From contig DATEHZ010000020.1 in NCBI GenBank assembly GCA_035279385.1, forward strand, positions 1-26,602: a stretch of DNA of 26,602 nt, read 5' to 3'. This DNA comes from DATGJX01 sp035279385 (GTDB lineage Bacteria; Vulcanimicrobiota; Vulcanimicrobiia; Vulcanimicrobiales; Vulcanimicrobiaceae). Positions 15,921-23,798 of this stretch are shown one piece after another (the stretch's first letter is position 1; every line of letters starts with the position of its first letter). Below the pieces are notes generated by a model. The model worked only from the letters and a program-made list of their open reading frames with translations. It ran no database searches and was not told the origin of the DNA. The position numbers and the translations under genes are program-made.

Positions 15921-16925
15921 TCAATTCCTCAGGGGCGTTCCGTGTTCGAGCATGTGCTGCATGCGCGCTTTGGTTTGATCGTTGAATACCAGCGTTTCGA
16001 AGTACGCGGTCTCCAGATCGAGCAGTTCTTCGTGCGAGACTTCGCGCGCCGGCCCCGGGCCGCCGGTCATCACGCGCGCGACCGCACGCGCCACCTGCGC
16101 GTCGTAGGCCGTCGCAATGCCCGAGGCAACGGCCTGTTCCACGGCTTGATTCAAGGCATCGTACCCGCGGTCGCCAAGCACCGGAATCTTTCGACGATGC
16201 GCCGGGGCGCGGTATCCGTGCGCGAGTTCCAGCACGCGCGCCTTCGCTTCGCCGACGAGTGCGGAAATATCGGTGCCGATGCGGTCGTGCGATTGCAGAA
16301 AGTGCAGCGATCGGGCGTCGTGCGCGTCTTTTGACGCCCGCATGAACGCGATGGTTTGAAACGCTTGCTGCAAACCCGCAAACGCGTCACCTGCGGCATC
16401 GACGCATCGCGCGTAGAGTTCGCTGGTTCCGCCGAGGTCCGGCAGAATGCCGACGGCAATCTCGGGCAGGCTCGCGCGCATGCTCGCATGCGCTTGCACG
16501 CGATCGGCGTACATCGCAAGTTCCAGCGCGCCTCCGATCGTGAGTTCGAACGGCGCGCACACGGTTGGAAACGGGACGGTGCGCATGCCGGTCGTAAGGC
16601 GCTGAAAACGCTTTGCCGCGGCGTGAAAGCGCTCGCGATCGCCGCCGATCTCCGCCAACAGCGAAAGCAGCCAGCGCAAATCGGCTCCGAACGAAAAGTG
16701 TTTGCCTTGATTGCCGACGACAAGACCCGCATAACGTCCGGGAATCGTCGAGTACGCATGCTCGGCAACGGTAAGCGTATCACCGCTCAGTGTGTTGCCT
16801 TTTGAATGGAACTCCAAACACAAAACGCCGTCGTCGAGATCGAGCAATGAAGCGCCCGCGGTGGCCGCGAGCACGCGGCTCGCATCTTTGCGAATCTCGT
16901 CGAGCACGATTGGCGTTCGGATCAT
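15921..16925 (-). CDS. Stand-alone enoyl-CoA hydratase/isomerase (FadN C-terminal-half type)
   Basis: A 334-residue crotonase-fold protein. The segments VLCLEFHSKGNTLSGD, GLVVGNQGKHFSFGADL and FELTIGGALELAMYADRVQA match what I know of the hydratase half that sits at the C-terminus of FadN-type 3-hydroxyacyl-CoA dehydrogenases. Here that half is free-standing, without a dehydrogenase domain. Both catalytic glutamates are present (Glu135 and Glu155, 20 apart). The frame is open upstream past the next gene, but only from ATG 16925 does it look like protein. AGAGAAA upstream is a weak ribosome binding site. It is co-transcribed with the disulfide-reductase-like gene downstream. The function is probably hydration or isomerisation of an acyl-CoA; the true substrate is unknown. 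Confidence 0.75.
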   Translation of the reverse strand: MIRTPIVLDEIRKDASRVLAATAGASLLDLDDGVLCLEFHSKGNTLSGDTLTVAEHAYSTIPGRYAGLVVGNQGKHFSFGADLRWLLSLLAEIGGDRERFHAAAKRFQRLTTGMRTVPFPTVCAPFELTIGGALELAMYADRVQAHASMRASLPEIAVGILPDLGGTSELYARCVDAAGDAFAGLQQAFQTIAFMRASKDAHDARSLHFLQSHDRIGTDISALVGEAKARVLELAHGYRAPAHRRKIPVLGDRGYDALNQAVEQAVASGIATAYDAQVARAVARVMTGGPGPAREVSHEELLDLETAYFETLVFNDQTKARMQHMLEHGTPLRN

Positions 16926-17024
16926 CGCGCGCGTTTCTCTAAAGCAACCGGAAGTTCCGTCGCTCGCGCAGGCAGGGCGGGTAAGAAGCCCATGCAGGCA
17001 CTGCTTAATAGGGAGATAGCACGA

Positions 17025-17363
17025 ATGAAAGATGCCTTGGGCAAGGGCGCAGCCGGCCTGATTCTGGCGGCGAGCCTGGCCATGATGCCCGCAATTGCGC
17101 ACGCGCAGGCCAGTCCGGCCGCAAGCCCGGCCGCAAGCGCGGGATCCTCCACGACCACCACGACGACGACGACGAACGCGTCGCCCGCCGCCTCGCCGGC
17201 CGCCGGTACCACGACCACGAACACGGCGGGTACCACGACCGGAGGCGGCGGCGGCTCGGGATGGTGGGGTCTCATCGGGCTCGTCGGTTTGCTCGGCCTT
17301 TTCGGCATGGGCGGACGCCGTACGACCAGCGTCGAGACCTACGATACGACGCGCCGGCCATAA
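17025..17363 (+). CDS. Secreted WGxxGxxG-type C-terminal sorting protein
   Basis: A 112-residue protein in three parts. A signal peptide covers about 1-28 (KGAAGLILAASLAMMPAIAH, cut after AHA). A low-complexity Ala/Ser/Pro/Thr linker follows, with runs of eight and four threonines and repeated ASPAASPAA. The C-terminal segment GWWGLIGLVGLLGLFGMGG ends in arginines. That tail matches the WGxxGxxG family of putative C-terminal sorting/anchoring signals. The protein is thus likely exported and held in, or processed at, the membrane by its glycine-zipper helix, with a Thr-rich extracellular linker that could be glycosylated (inference). The start is ATG 17025, with GGGAG about 10 nt upstream. A strong hairpin follows the stop. 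Confidence 0.75.
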   Translation: MKDALGKGAAGLILAASLAMMPAIAHAQASPAASPAASAGSSTTTTTTTTNASPAASPAAGTTTTNTAGTTTGGGGGSGWWGLIGLVGLLGLFGMGGRRTTSVETYDTTRRP

Positions 17364-17379
17364 CGCGGCGAGGTGAAGC

Positions 17380-17399
17380 GGTGGGGCGAAAGCCCCACC
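17380..17399 (+). terminator. GNRA-capped terminator-like hairpin
   Basis: GGTGGGGC (17380-17387), GAAA tetraloop, GCCCCACC (17392-17399): a perfect 8-bp stem 17 nt after the stop of the WGxxGxxG gene. No T-run follows, so termination efficiency is uncertain. A GAGGTG at 17370 could compete for pairing with CACCTC at 17396. Confidence 0.6.
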
Positions 17400-17457
17400 T
17401 CCTATGCTCTGAAGCATCTGATCGTTTTGCTCGCCGTTGGGAGAGAGTGTAAGCACG

Positions 17458-18531
17458 ATGCTTGCCAAGCGGAAATTGCGTCGCCGCATCGACGATGCAC
17501 TCGCGACGGCCAGTCCTCTGGCGCTCGCCGAAGCGATGGATTCGCATATCAGCACGCGTTCGTGCGAGGAATTGCGCGGAATGATCGAGCGCAGCCTCGG
17601 CCGCATGGATGCAGGTGATCGCGCGCAATTGGCGCTGTACTTGAATCCTGAAGATCCCGACGATCTGCTGGGGTACCGCTTCAGCGCATTCCTGCGGCAA
17701 AATCCGCGGGCCATTTCTGCGCTCGATCCGCAGGCCGTCGACACGATTCTCGCGGAACTCGGAGAGATACCGCGGGTCGATCACCCGGTGCGCCGGCTTC
17801 CGGCGCGCACGGCGGCGATCGTCGCGATCGTACTTGCGGTCGCATTGCTGCCGCTCGCCGCGCAGTACGCGCATCAGCGCGGTCTGCTGCAAGGCCTGAC
17901 CGAACCGCTGATTCCGCCGCCGATCGTGCCCTTCGTGCAAACGTTGGGCGTGCACAAAACGTCGGCGGCGCCGCTGCATCGTCGGCGCAGCGTCGCGCAC
18001 CATCGTCCGGTGCGCCGGCGGATCGTCGCGCATCGCAGCGCACCCTTCCGCCGCGCGCATCGCTCCATCGCGCAAAGGCCGCGCGTGCGCCGTCCGGCGC
18101 GGGTGGCCTGGAAATTCGATCGCCGCAACAATCCGTACTTCAACCGGGAGCGCTGGCGCTATCCGTACGTCGCCGACGCATCGCCGTTCGGCACCCGCGC
18201 GCGTTGGAGCGTGCGCGCCTATCTGAGCGCGCTGGTCGAGGGCAATCTCTCGGCGGCATTGGTGCGGCTGGGCCTGCCGCCGAACGGCAACACCAACGCG
18301 CTCGGCGAATTGCCGATCATCACCCGTGCGACGAACGTTGCGATCGTCGGGTCGAAGCTGCAGAATGACGGCAGCGAGCAGGTACAGGCCGATATTACGA
18401 CCGCCGGCCGCGAGTATTTTGCGGTGTTTTCCGTGACCCGCGACGGTCCGGCGATCCGCATCGTCGACCACTACTATATTCCCGTAAATCGCCGGGCGCA
18501 GATCGCCGCACGCGCTACGCGTACGGAGTAG
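17458..18531 (+). CDS. Single-pass membrane protein with Arg/His-rich linker, unknown function
   Basis: A 357-residue protein that I do not recognise. Residues 1-115 are predicted helical and soluble. A single transmembrane helix lies at about 118-138 (TAAIVAIVLAVALLPLAAQYA). Then comes a Pro-rich turn and a very basic stretch at about 166-215 with many Arg and His (HRRRSVAHHRPVRRR). A folded C-terminal domain of about 130 residues begins near KFDRRNNPYFNRERW and includes SVRAYLSALVEGNLSAAL. The C-terminal part has alternating strand-like segments ending in IRIVDHYYIPVN. ATG 17458 is chosen because GGGAGAGAG precedes it; TTG 17437 is an in-frame alternative. It is separated from the upstream gene by a hairpin and followed 30 nt later by the glcD-like gene. 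Confidence 0.7.
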   Translation: MLAKRKLRRRIDDALATASPLALAEAMDSHISTRSCEELRGMIERSLGRMDAGDRAQLALYLNPEDPDDLLGYRFSAFLRQNPRAISALDPQAVDTILAELGEIPRVDHPVRRLPARTAAIVAIVLAVALLPLAAQYAHQRGLLQGLTEPLIPPPIVPFVQTLGVHKTSAAPLHRRRSVAHHRPVRRRIVAHRSAPFRRAHRSIAQRPRVRRPARVAWKFDRRNNPYFNRERWRYPYVADASPFGTRARWSVRAYLSALVEGNLSAALVRLGLPPNGNTNALGELPIITRATNVAIVGSKLQNDGSEQVQADITTAGREYFAVFSVTRDGPAIRIVDHYYIPVNRRAQIAARATRTE

Positions 18532-18561
18532 TCGCCCGCCGCAGCAACGAAGTGTTGCGCG

Positions 18562-19983
18562 GTGCAGGAGAGGAGAACCGCTCTCGCCGCGCAGCTGCGA
18601 GCCATCGTTCCGGGCGAGCGCGGCGTGCTCACGGACGAAGAAGATCTCATCGCGTACGGCTACGACGCGGCATGGTTCGACGCGCATGCACTGCTCGTCG
18701 TTCGCCCGCAAACGGTCGAGCAGGTTGCACAGATTCACCGGCTCGCGCATCGAGAACGCATCGCGATAACGCCGCGCGCGATGGGCAGCAGCCTCTCAGG
18801 CGGAGCGATGCCTTCATCGGACGCCGTCGTGCTCAGCGTCTCCCGTATGAATCGTATCCTGGAGATCGACGCGCTCAATCGCGTTGCCGTCGTCCAGGCC
18901 GGCGTCATCACGGCCGACCTTCAGCGCGCGGTTGAAGCGCAAGGCCTGTTCTATCCGCCGGATCCCTCGAGTCTGCGACAATGCGCGATCGGCGGGAACA
19001 TTGCGGAAAACGCCGGAGGTGCGCGCTGTTTGAAGTACGGCGTGACGGCGGATTACGTGATGGCGCTCGAGGTCGTGCTGCCGGATGGAACGGTAATCCG
19101 CACCGGCGGCAAAACGGTGAAAAACGTCACCGGCTACGATTTGCGCGCGCTTTTCACGGGTTCGGAAGGTACGCTCGGAACCGTCACCGAGGCCACGCTG
19201 CGGCTGCTGCCCAAGCCGAAATTCACCCGGACCGCGCTCGCCGCGTTTGACTCGCTTGCCGATGCGGCGGCTGCGGTCGCGGCGGTCATGGCGTCGGGCG
19301 CCGGCGCGACGGCGATCGAACTGCTCGATGCGCTGACGATGCAATGCGTGAACGACATGCGCCCGGATGTGTTTCCCGCGCACAGCGACGCCGCGCTGAT
19401 CTTTGCCGTCGACGGAAACTACGAGCAGGCCGTAAACGGCGATCTCGACGCGATTGCGTCCATCGTTCACGCGCACGGCGCGACGTCGGTGCGCATCGCG
19501 CACGGCGCGCAGGAGAGCGAGCGGATTTGGGATGCGCGCAGGTCCGTCTCTCCGGCGCTCGCGCGGCGCCGTCCGAACAAACTCGGCGAGGACGTGTGCG
19601 TTCCGGTTTCGCAGATTCCGGCGATGATCGAGTGCGTGCGCCGGATCGCGCGCACGTACGATCTATCCATCCCCGTGTTCGGGCACGCCGGCGACGGCAA
19701 TCTGCATCCCAACATTCTGTGCGACCGCCGCGACGCCGAAGAGATCGCGCGCGTGCGCGAAGCGGCCCGCGACATCTTCGAAGCCGCCGTCGCGCTCGGC
19801 GGCACGCTCTCCGGCGAGCACGGCATCGGGGTCCTCAAAAAGCAATTTATGGAGCTCGATCTCGGCGCCGACGCGCTCGCGCTGATGCGGCGCATCAAAG
19901 ACGCGATCGATCCGCAGGGAATCATGAATCCGGGAAAGATCTTCCCCGATGCGGGCGGCGAGGACGCGTTTCGTCTCTCCTGA
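18562..19983 (+). CDS. glcD: FAD-binding oxidase, GlcD-type glycolate/D-lactate dehydrogenase
   Basis: A 473-residue enzyme of the FAD-linked 2-hydroxyacid oxidase family. The PCMH-type FAD domain (about 35-215) has TPRAMGSSLSGGAMPS and the pyrophosphate-contacting GGNIAENAGGARCLKYGVT. The C-terminal FAD-oxidase domain has the metal/substrate site GHAGDGNLHPNI and the closing motif GTLSGEHGIGVLKK. It oxidises glycolate, D-lactate or a similar acid and passes electrons on; GlcE and GlcF partners are not in the window. GTG 18562 is the only plausible start: an in-frame stop lies 33 nt upstream and the domain begins within about 12 residues. It is the first gene of the galactose/peroxiredoxin operon. 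Confidence 0.88.
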   Translation: MQERRTALAAQLRAIVPGERGVLTDEEDLIAYGYDAAWFDAHALLVVRPQTVEQVAQIHRLAHRERIAITPRAMGSSLSGGAMPSSDAVVLSVSRMNRILEIDALNRVAVVQAGVITADLQRAVEAQGLFYPPDPSSLRQCAIGGNIAENAGGARCLKYGVTADYVMALEVVLPDGTVIRTGGKTVKNVTGYDLRALFTGSEGTLGTVTEATLRLLPKPKFTRTALAAFDSLADAAAAVAAVMASGAGATAIELLDALTMQCVNDMRPDVFPAHSDAALIFAVDGNYEQAVNGDLDAIASIVHAHGATSVRIAHGAQESERIWDARRSVSPALARRRPNKLGEDVCVPVSQIPAMIECVRRIARTYDLSIPVFGHAGDGNLHPNILCDRRDAEEIARVREAARDIFEAAVALGGTLSGEHGIGVLKKQFMELDLGADALALMRRIKDAIDPQGIMNPGKIFPDAGGEDAFRLS

Positions 19984-21089
19984 TGCAAACCGTCGAAGCG
20001 CGAGCGCCGGGACGCGTGAATCTCATCGGCGAGCACACCGACTATAACGACGGTTTCGTGCTGCCGTGTGCCATCACGTACGATACGCGCGTCGCCGCAT
20101 CGGCGCGCGAAGACCGCGTCGTCACCGTGCAATCCCGCTTCGAGGATCGCGCGGTTTTCGATCTCGCACGGCTACCGGCGCGGCGGCTCGGATCGTGGAG
20201 CGATTACGTTCGCGGAATGCTCATCGAATTGCGCGAGGCCGGAGTGGCATTGCGCGGCGCGGATTTTCGCATAACCGGAAGCGTGCCGCTCGGCGCGGGG
20301 CTGAGTTCCTCCGCTTCGCTCGAGATCGCGACGGCGCTCGCGATGCTCGCGCTCGCGGACGCGCGTATGGATGCGGTGGAACTTGCACGCGTCGCGCAGC
20401 GGGCCGAAATGACGCACACCGGAACGCGATGCGGCATTATGGACCAGTTCGCCGTGCTCTTTGCGCAGCCCGGGTACGCGCTGCTGCTGGACACGCGCGC
20501 GCTCGCCTTCGAACTCGTGGCGGTTCCGGCGCAAGCGGCATTCGTAATTTGCAACACCATGGTCAAGCACGAACTTGCCGCGAGCGCGTACAACGAGCGG
20601 CGCAGCGAATGCGAGCAGAGCGTACGGCTCCTGCGCGAGCGCTATCCGCACATCGCGGCGCTGCGCGATCTCCCGCTCGAACAGCTGGAACAGGCGCAGT
20701 CCGTGCTTTCGCCCAGGCTGCTCTCGCGCGCGCGCCACGTCGTGACGGAAAACGCGCGCGTGCTGGAGGCGGCGCAGGCGCTCAAGGCGGGGGATCTCGC
20801 GCGATTCGGCGCACTGATGTACGCATCGCATGAGAGTTTGCGCGTGGATTATGCGGTCAGCGCACCGGAACTGGACACGATGGTCGATCTGGCGCGGCAA
20901 TTCGACGGTACGATGGGCGCGCGTATGACGGGCGGCGGCTTCGGCGGATGCACAGTCAATCTCGTTCGCGCCGATCGTGCACGGGAATTCCGGGCGTACA
21001 TCGCCGGCGCTTACGCGCGTGAGACCGGAATCGCCGCAGAGGTATACGATGGAACGCCCTCGGCCGGAGCCGGCATCCTCGATGCCTGA
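19983..21089 (+). CDS. galK: Galactokinase
   Basis: GHMP-family kinase that phosphorylates alpha-D-galactose to galactose-1-phosphate with ATP, the first committed Leloir step, in the cytoplasm. The 368-residue length is normal. The galactokinase signature GRVNLIGEHTDYNDGFVLP occupies residues 10-28. The ATP-binding motif is GSVPLGAGLSSSASLE, the catalytic aspartate lies in CGIMDQFA, and the C-terminal motif is GARMTGGGFGGCTVNLV. The start codon shares one base with the stop of the upstream gene (TGATG), so translation is coupled. galT overlaps its 3' end. Confidence 0.96.
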   Translation: MQTVEARAPGRVNLIGEHTDYNDGFVLPCAITYDTRVAASAREDRVVTVQSRFEDRAVFDLARLPARRLGSWSDYVRGMLIELREAGVALRGADFRITGSVPLGAGLSSSASLEIATALAMLALADARMDAVELARVAQRAEMTHTGTRCGIMDQFAVLFAQPGYALLLDTRALAFELVAVPAQAAFVICNTMVKHELAASAYNERRSECEQSVRLLRERYPHIAALRDLPLEQLEQAQSVLSPRLLSRARHVVTENARVLEAAQALKAGDLARFGALMYASHESLRVDYAVSAPELDTMVDLARQFDGTMGARMTGGGFGGCTVNLVRADRAREFRAYIAGAYARETGIAAEVYDGTPSAGAGILDA

Positions 21090-22095
21090 TTGGCAATCGC
21101 GCCCGCACCGGCGATTCAATCCGCTCACGGGTGAATGGGTGCTCGTCTCGCCGCATCGTCTGGCACGTCCGTGGCAAGGAGAGATTTCCGCCGCGCAAGC
21201 GCCGCAGCGCCCCGCGTACGATCCCGCGTGTTATCTGTGTCCGGGCAACGAGCGCGCCGCCGGAGCGCGTAATCCGCGGTACGAGGGCACGTTCGCATTC
21301 GACAACGATTATCCGGCGCTGCTGCCGGACACGCCGCAGGACGTATTTGCCGGCGGCATGCTGCGCGCGCAGAGCGAGTCCGGGCGCTGCCGGGTTCTCT
21401 GTTTTTCGCCGCGCCACGATCTCGACGTCGCGCAGATGCAGACGCGCGAGATCCGGGACGTCGTCGATGCATGGGCGGCGCAGTACGCGCAGCTCGGCGC
21501 GCTGCCGTCCGTGAACGCCGTGACGATCTTCGAGAACCGCGGCGCGATGGTGGGTGCGAGCAATCCGCATCCGCATTGTCAGATTTGGGCGCAGAGCAGC
21601 GTACCGAACGAACTGCGCCGAGAAACGCATAGGCAAGCGGCGTATCTGCAGGAGCACGGGCGCTGTCTGCTGTGCGAGTACGTCGACTACGAGGTGCGCG
21701 CGCAGGAGCGCGTCGTCTACGCGAACGATCTCGTCGCCGTGGTCGTTCCGTTCTGGGCGGTCTGGCCGTTCGAGGCACTCGTGCTCGCGCGCCGCCACAC
21801 GGGTTCGCTGCCGGCGTATACCGACGAAGAACGCGATGCATTGGCGCAAGCGCTGCACGAACTCACCTCACGTTACGATCGCCTTTTCGCCGCGCCGTTT
21901 CCCTACTCGATGGGCCTGCATGCGCAGCCGGCCGACGGCGCGGCGTACGAGGGGTGGCACGCGCATGCGCATTACTACCCGCCGCTGCTGCGCTCGGCAA
22001 GCGTGCGCAAATTCATGGTGGGCTACGAAATGCTCGCCGAGGCGCAGCGCGATATGACGCCCGAACAAGCGGCGCAGCGCTTGCGCGACGCATGA
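21049..22095 (+). CDS. galT: Galactose-1-phosphate uridylyltransferase
   Basis: HIT-superfamily enzyme that exchanges UMP between UDP-glucose and galactose-1-phosphate, following galactokinase in the Leloir pathway. The 348 residues include HRRFNPLTGEWVLVSPHR near the N-terminus, the metal-binding Cys61/Cys64 (ACYLCPGN), His123 as a likely third ligand, and the catalytic HPH with His176 (SNPHPHCQIW). The second HIT half ends with GWHAHAHYYPPLLRS. ATG 21049 is preferred because AGAGG lies six nt upstream, although it overlaps galK by 41 nt. ATG 21082 is the alternative. UDP-glucose 4-epimerase (galE) is not in the window. Confidence 0.95.
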   Translation: MERPRPEPASSMPDWQSRPHRRFNPLTGEWVLVSPHRLARPWQGEISAAQAPQRPAYDPACYLCPGNERAAGARNPRYEGTFAFDNDYPALLPDTPQDVFAGGMLRAQSESGRCRVLCFSPRHDLDVAQMQTREIRDVVDAWAAQYAQLGALPSVNAVTIFENRGAMVGASNPHPHCQIWAQSSVPNELRRETHRQAAYLQEHGRCLLCEYVDYEVRAQERVVYANDLVAVVVPFWAVWPFEALVLARRHTGSLPAYTDEERDALAQALHELTSRYDRLFAAPFPYSMGLHAQPADGAAYEGWHAHAHYYPPLLRSASVRKFMVGYEMLAEAQRDMTPEQAAQRLRDA

Positions 22096-23798
22096 TTCCC
22101 GGCCGACGCGTGATCTCCGGCGAGATGCATTATCCGCGCATCCCGCGCGAGTATTGGCGCGATCGTCTGCGCATGGCGCGCGCGATGGGATTGGACACGA
22201 CCTCGACGTACGTGTTTTGGAACCGCCACGAGCCTCGGCGCGGAATCTACGATTTTTCCGGCGAGAACGACGTCGCAGCGTATATTCGCATCGCAGGGGA
22301 AGAGGGGCTCGACGTCATTCTGCGCCCCGGACCGTACATCTGCGCGGAGTGGGATTTCGGCGGCCTGCCCGCGTGGCTGCTGGAAGAAGACGTGCCGGTG
22401 CGTACGCTGCACGAGCGGTACATGCAGCCGGTGCGCGCGTGGCTGCGGCGCCTGGGTGAAGAACTCACACCGCTGCTGCACGCGAACGGCGGACCGATCA
22501 TCGCGGTACAGTTGGAGAACGAGTACGGTGCGTTCGGGAACGAGCGCAAGTATCTTCTGGCGCTGCGCGAAGCGCTCGCCGGCGCCGGCTTCGGCGAATC
22601 GCCGATGTTCACCATCGATCAGCCCGGCGATCTGCTTTCGGGTTCGCTCGACGAATTACCGATCGCCGCAACGTTCGCGCCCGGCAACCCGCAGCGCGAG
22701 TTCGAGCACGTGCGCGCGCTGCGCTCGCAAGCGCCCCTGCTGTGCGGCGAGTACTGGGCGGGATGGTTCGACCACTGGGGCGAGCCGCACCATCGGCTCG
22801 ACGACGCGCAGCAGGCACGCGATTTGGAATGGATGCTGCGCGAAGGCTGTTCGGTGAACATCTACATGTTTCACGGCGGCACGAACTTCGGCTTTTTCAA
22901 CGGCGCGAATTCCTCGCAAGCGCATCCGTACGAGCCCGACACGACCAGCTACGACTATGACGCCGCGCTCGATGAAGCCGGACGGCCCACGGAGAAGTAT
23001 TTTCGCTTTCGCGAGATCATTGCCGCGCACACCGGCATCGCGCCGCCGCCCATGCCGCCGCCCCCGCAAACGATCGCGGTGCCGGAGTTTGCGCTCCCGC
23101 TGTCCTGCGCACTGCTCGCTGCGGATTTGCGCGATCCCATCGAGAGCGAGCGGCCGCTCGCGATGGAGGCACTGGGACAAAGTTTCGGCTACGTACTCTA
23201 TCGCACGATGCTCGACGGACCGGTCGACGGCGAGCTCTACGTCGACGCGGTGCGCGATTATGCGGTGATTGCGATTGACGGTACGGTTGTCGCGCACTTG
23301 GACCGGCGACTGGGCGAATCGAGGACGCGCATTCGATCGGCACATGCGCGTTCGCGCCTGGACATTCTGGTGGAGAACGGCGGCCGCATCAATTATGGCC
23401 CGGATTTTCCGTACGAGCGCAAAGGCATCACGCGCGGCGTCTTCCTGGACGGCGCTGAATTGCAAGGCTGGTGCATGTACCGCTTGCCGATGGACGAGCC
23501 TGCCGAGTTCGCGTTCGAAGCGGCCAGCGCCGCAGCACCGGCGCTCTACCGCGGCAGCATGCGCGTCGACGTACCGGGTGATACGTTTATCGACGTGAGC
23601 GAACTCGGCAAAGGCGCGCTGTGGGTGAACGGGCGCAACGCCGGACGATTCTGGAACGTCGGCCCGCAGTACGCGCTGTATGTACCGGGCGTTTGGCTGC
23701 GCCGAGGCGATAACGACGTTATCGCACTCGACCTGCTGGCGAACGCCTCACGAGGAACTCCGAATCTGCGCGGCATACCTCGCGCGGCATGGCAGTAA
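22092..23798 (+). CDS. GH35 beta-galactosidase, cytoplasmic
   Basis: A 568-residue glycoside hydrolase of family 35. The (beta/alpha)8 domain carries the family pattern ISGEMHYPRIPREYWRDRL, then RPGPYICAEWDFGGLPAWL. The acid/base is Glu144 in QLENEYGAFG, and the nucleophile is Glu220 in LLCGEYWAGWFDHWG. Jelly-roll domains follow, ending in GKGALWVNGRNAGRFWNVGP. No signal peptide is present, so it should split imported galactosides inside the cell. The freed galactose would feed galK and galT immediately upstream; the galT stop and this ATG overlap as ATGA. Its last 10 nt overlap the peroxiredoxin gene. Linkage preference cannot be read from the sequence. Confidence 0.93.
   Translation: MIPGRRVISGEMHYPRIPREYWRDRLRMARAMGLDTTSTYVFWNRHEPRRGIYDFSGENDVAAYIRIAGEEGLDVILRPGPYICAEWDFGGLPAWLLEEDVPVRTLHERYMQPVRAWLRRLGEELTPLLHANGGPIIAVQLENEYGAFGNERKYLLALREALAGAGFGESPMFTIDQPGDLLSGSLDELPIAATFAPGNPQREFEHVRALRSQAPLLCGEYWAGWFDHWGEPHHRLDDAQQARDLEWMLREGCSVNIYMFHGGTNFGFFNGANSSQAHPYEPDTTSYDYDAALDEAGRPTEKYFRFREIIAAHTGIAPPPMPPPPQTIAVPEFALPLSCALLAADLRDPIESERPLAMEALGQSFGYVLYRTMLDGPVDGELYVDAVRDYAVIAIDGTVVAHLDRRLGESRTRIRSAHARSRLDILVENGGRINYGPDFPYERKGITRGVFLDGAELQGWCMYRLPMDEPAEFAFEAASAAAPALYRGSMRVDVPGDTFIDVSELGKGALWVNGRNAGRFWNVGPQYALYVPGVWLRRGDNDVIALDLLANASRGTPNLRGIPRAAWQ

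Noticed and set aside
17144..17220. Possible tandem repeat/microsatellite in the Thr-rich region
   Set aside because: The repetitive ACG/ACC pattern simply encodes the Thr and Ala/Ser/Pro linker of the exported protein; no separate repeat element is needed.
16926..17744. N-terminal extension of the minus-strand hydratase frame
   Set aside because: The extension covers the WGxxGxxG gene and the membrane-protein start on the other strand and is low-complexity Arg/Gly-rich. Homology-like sequence begins only at ATG 16925.
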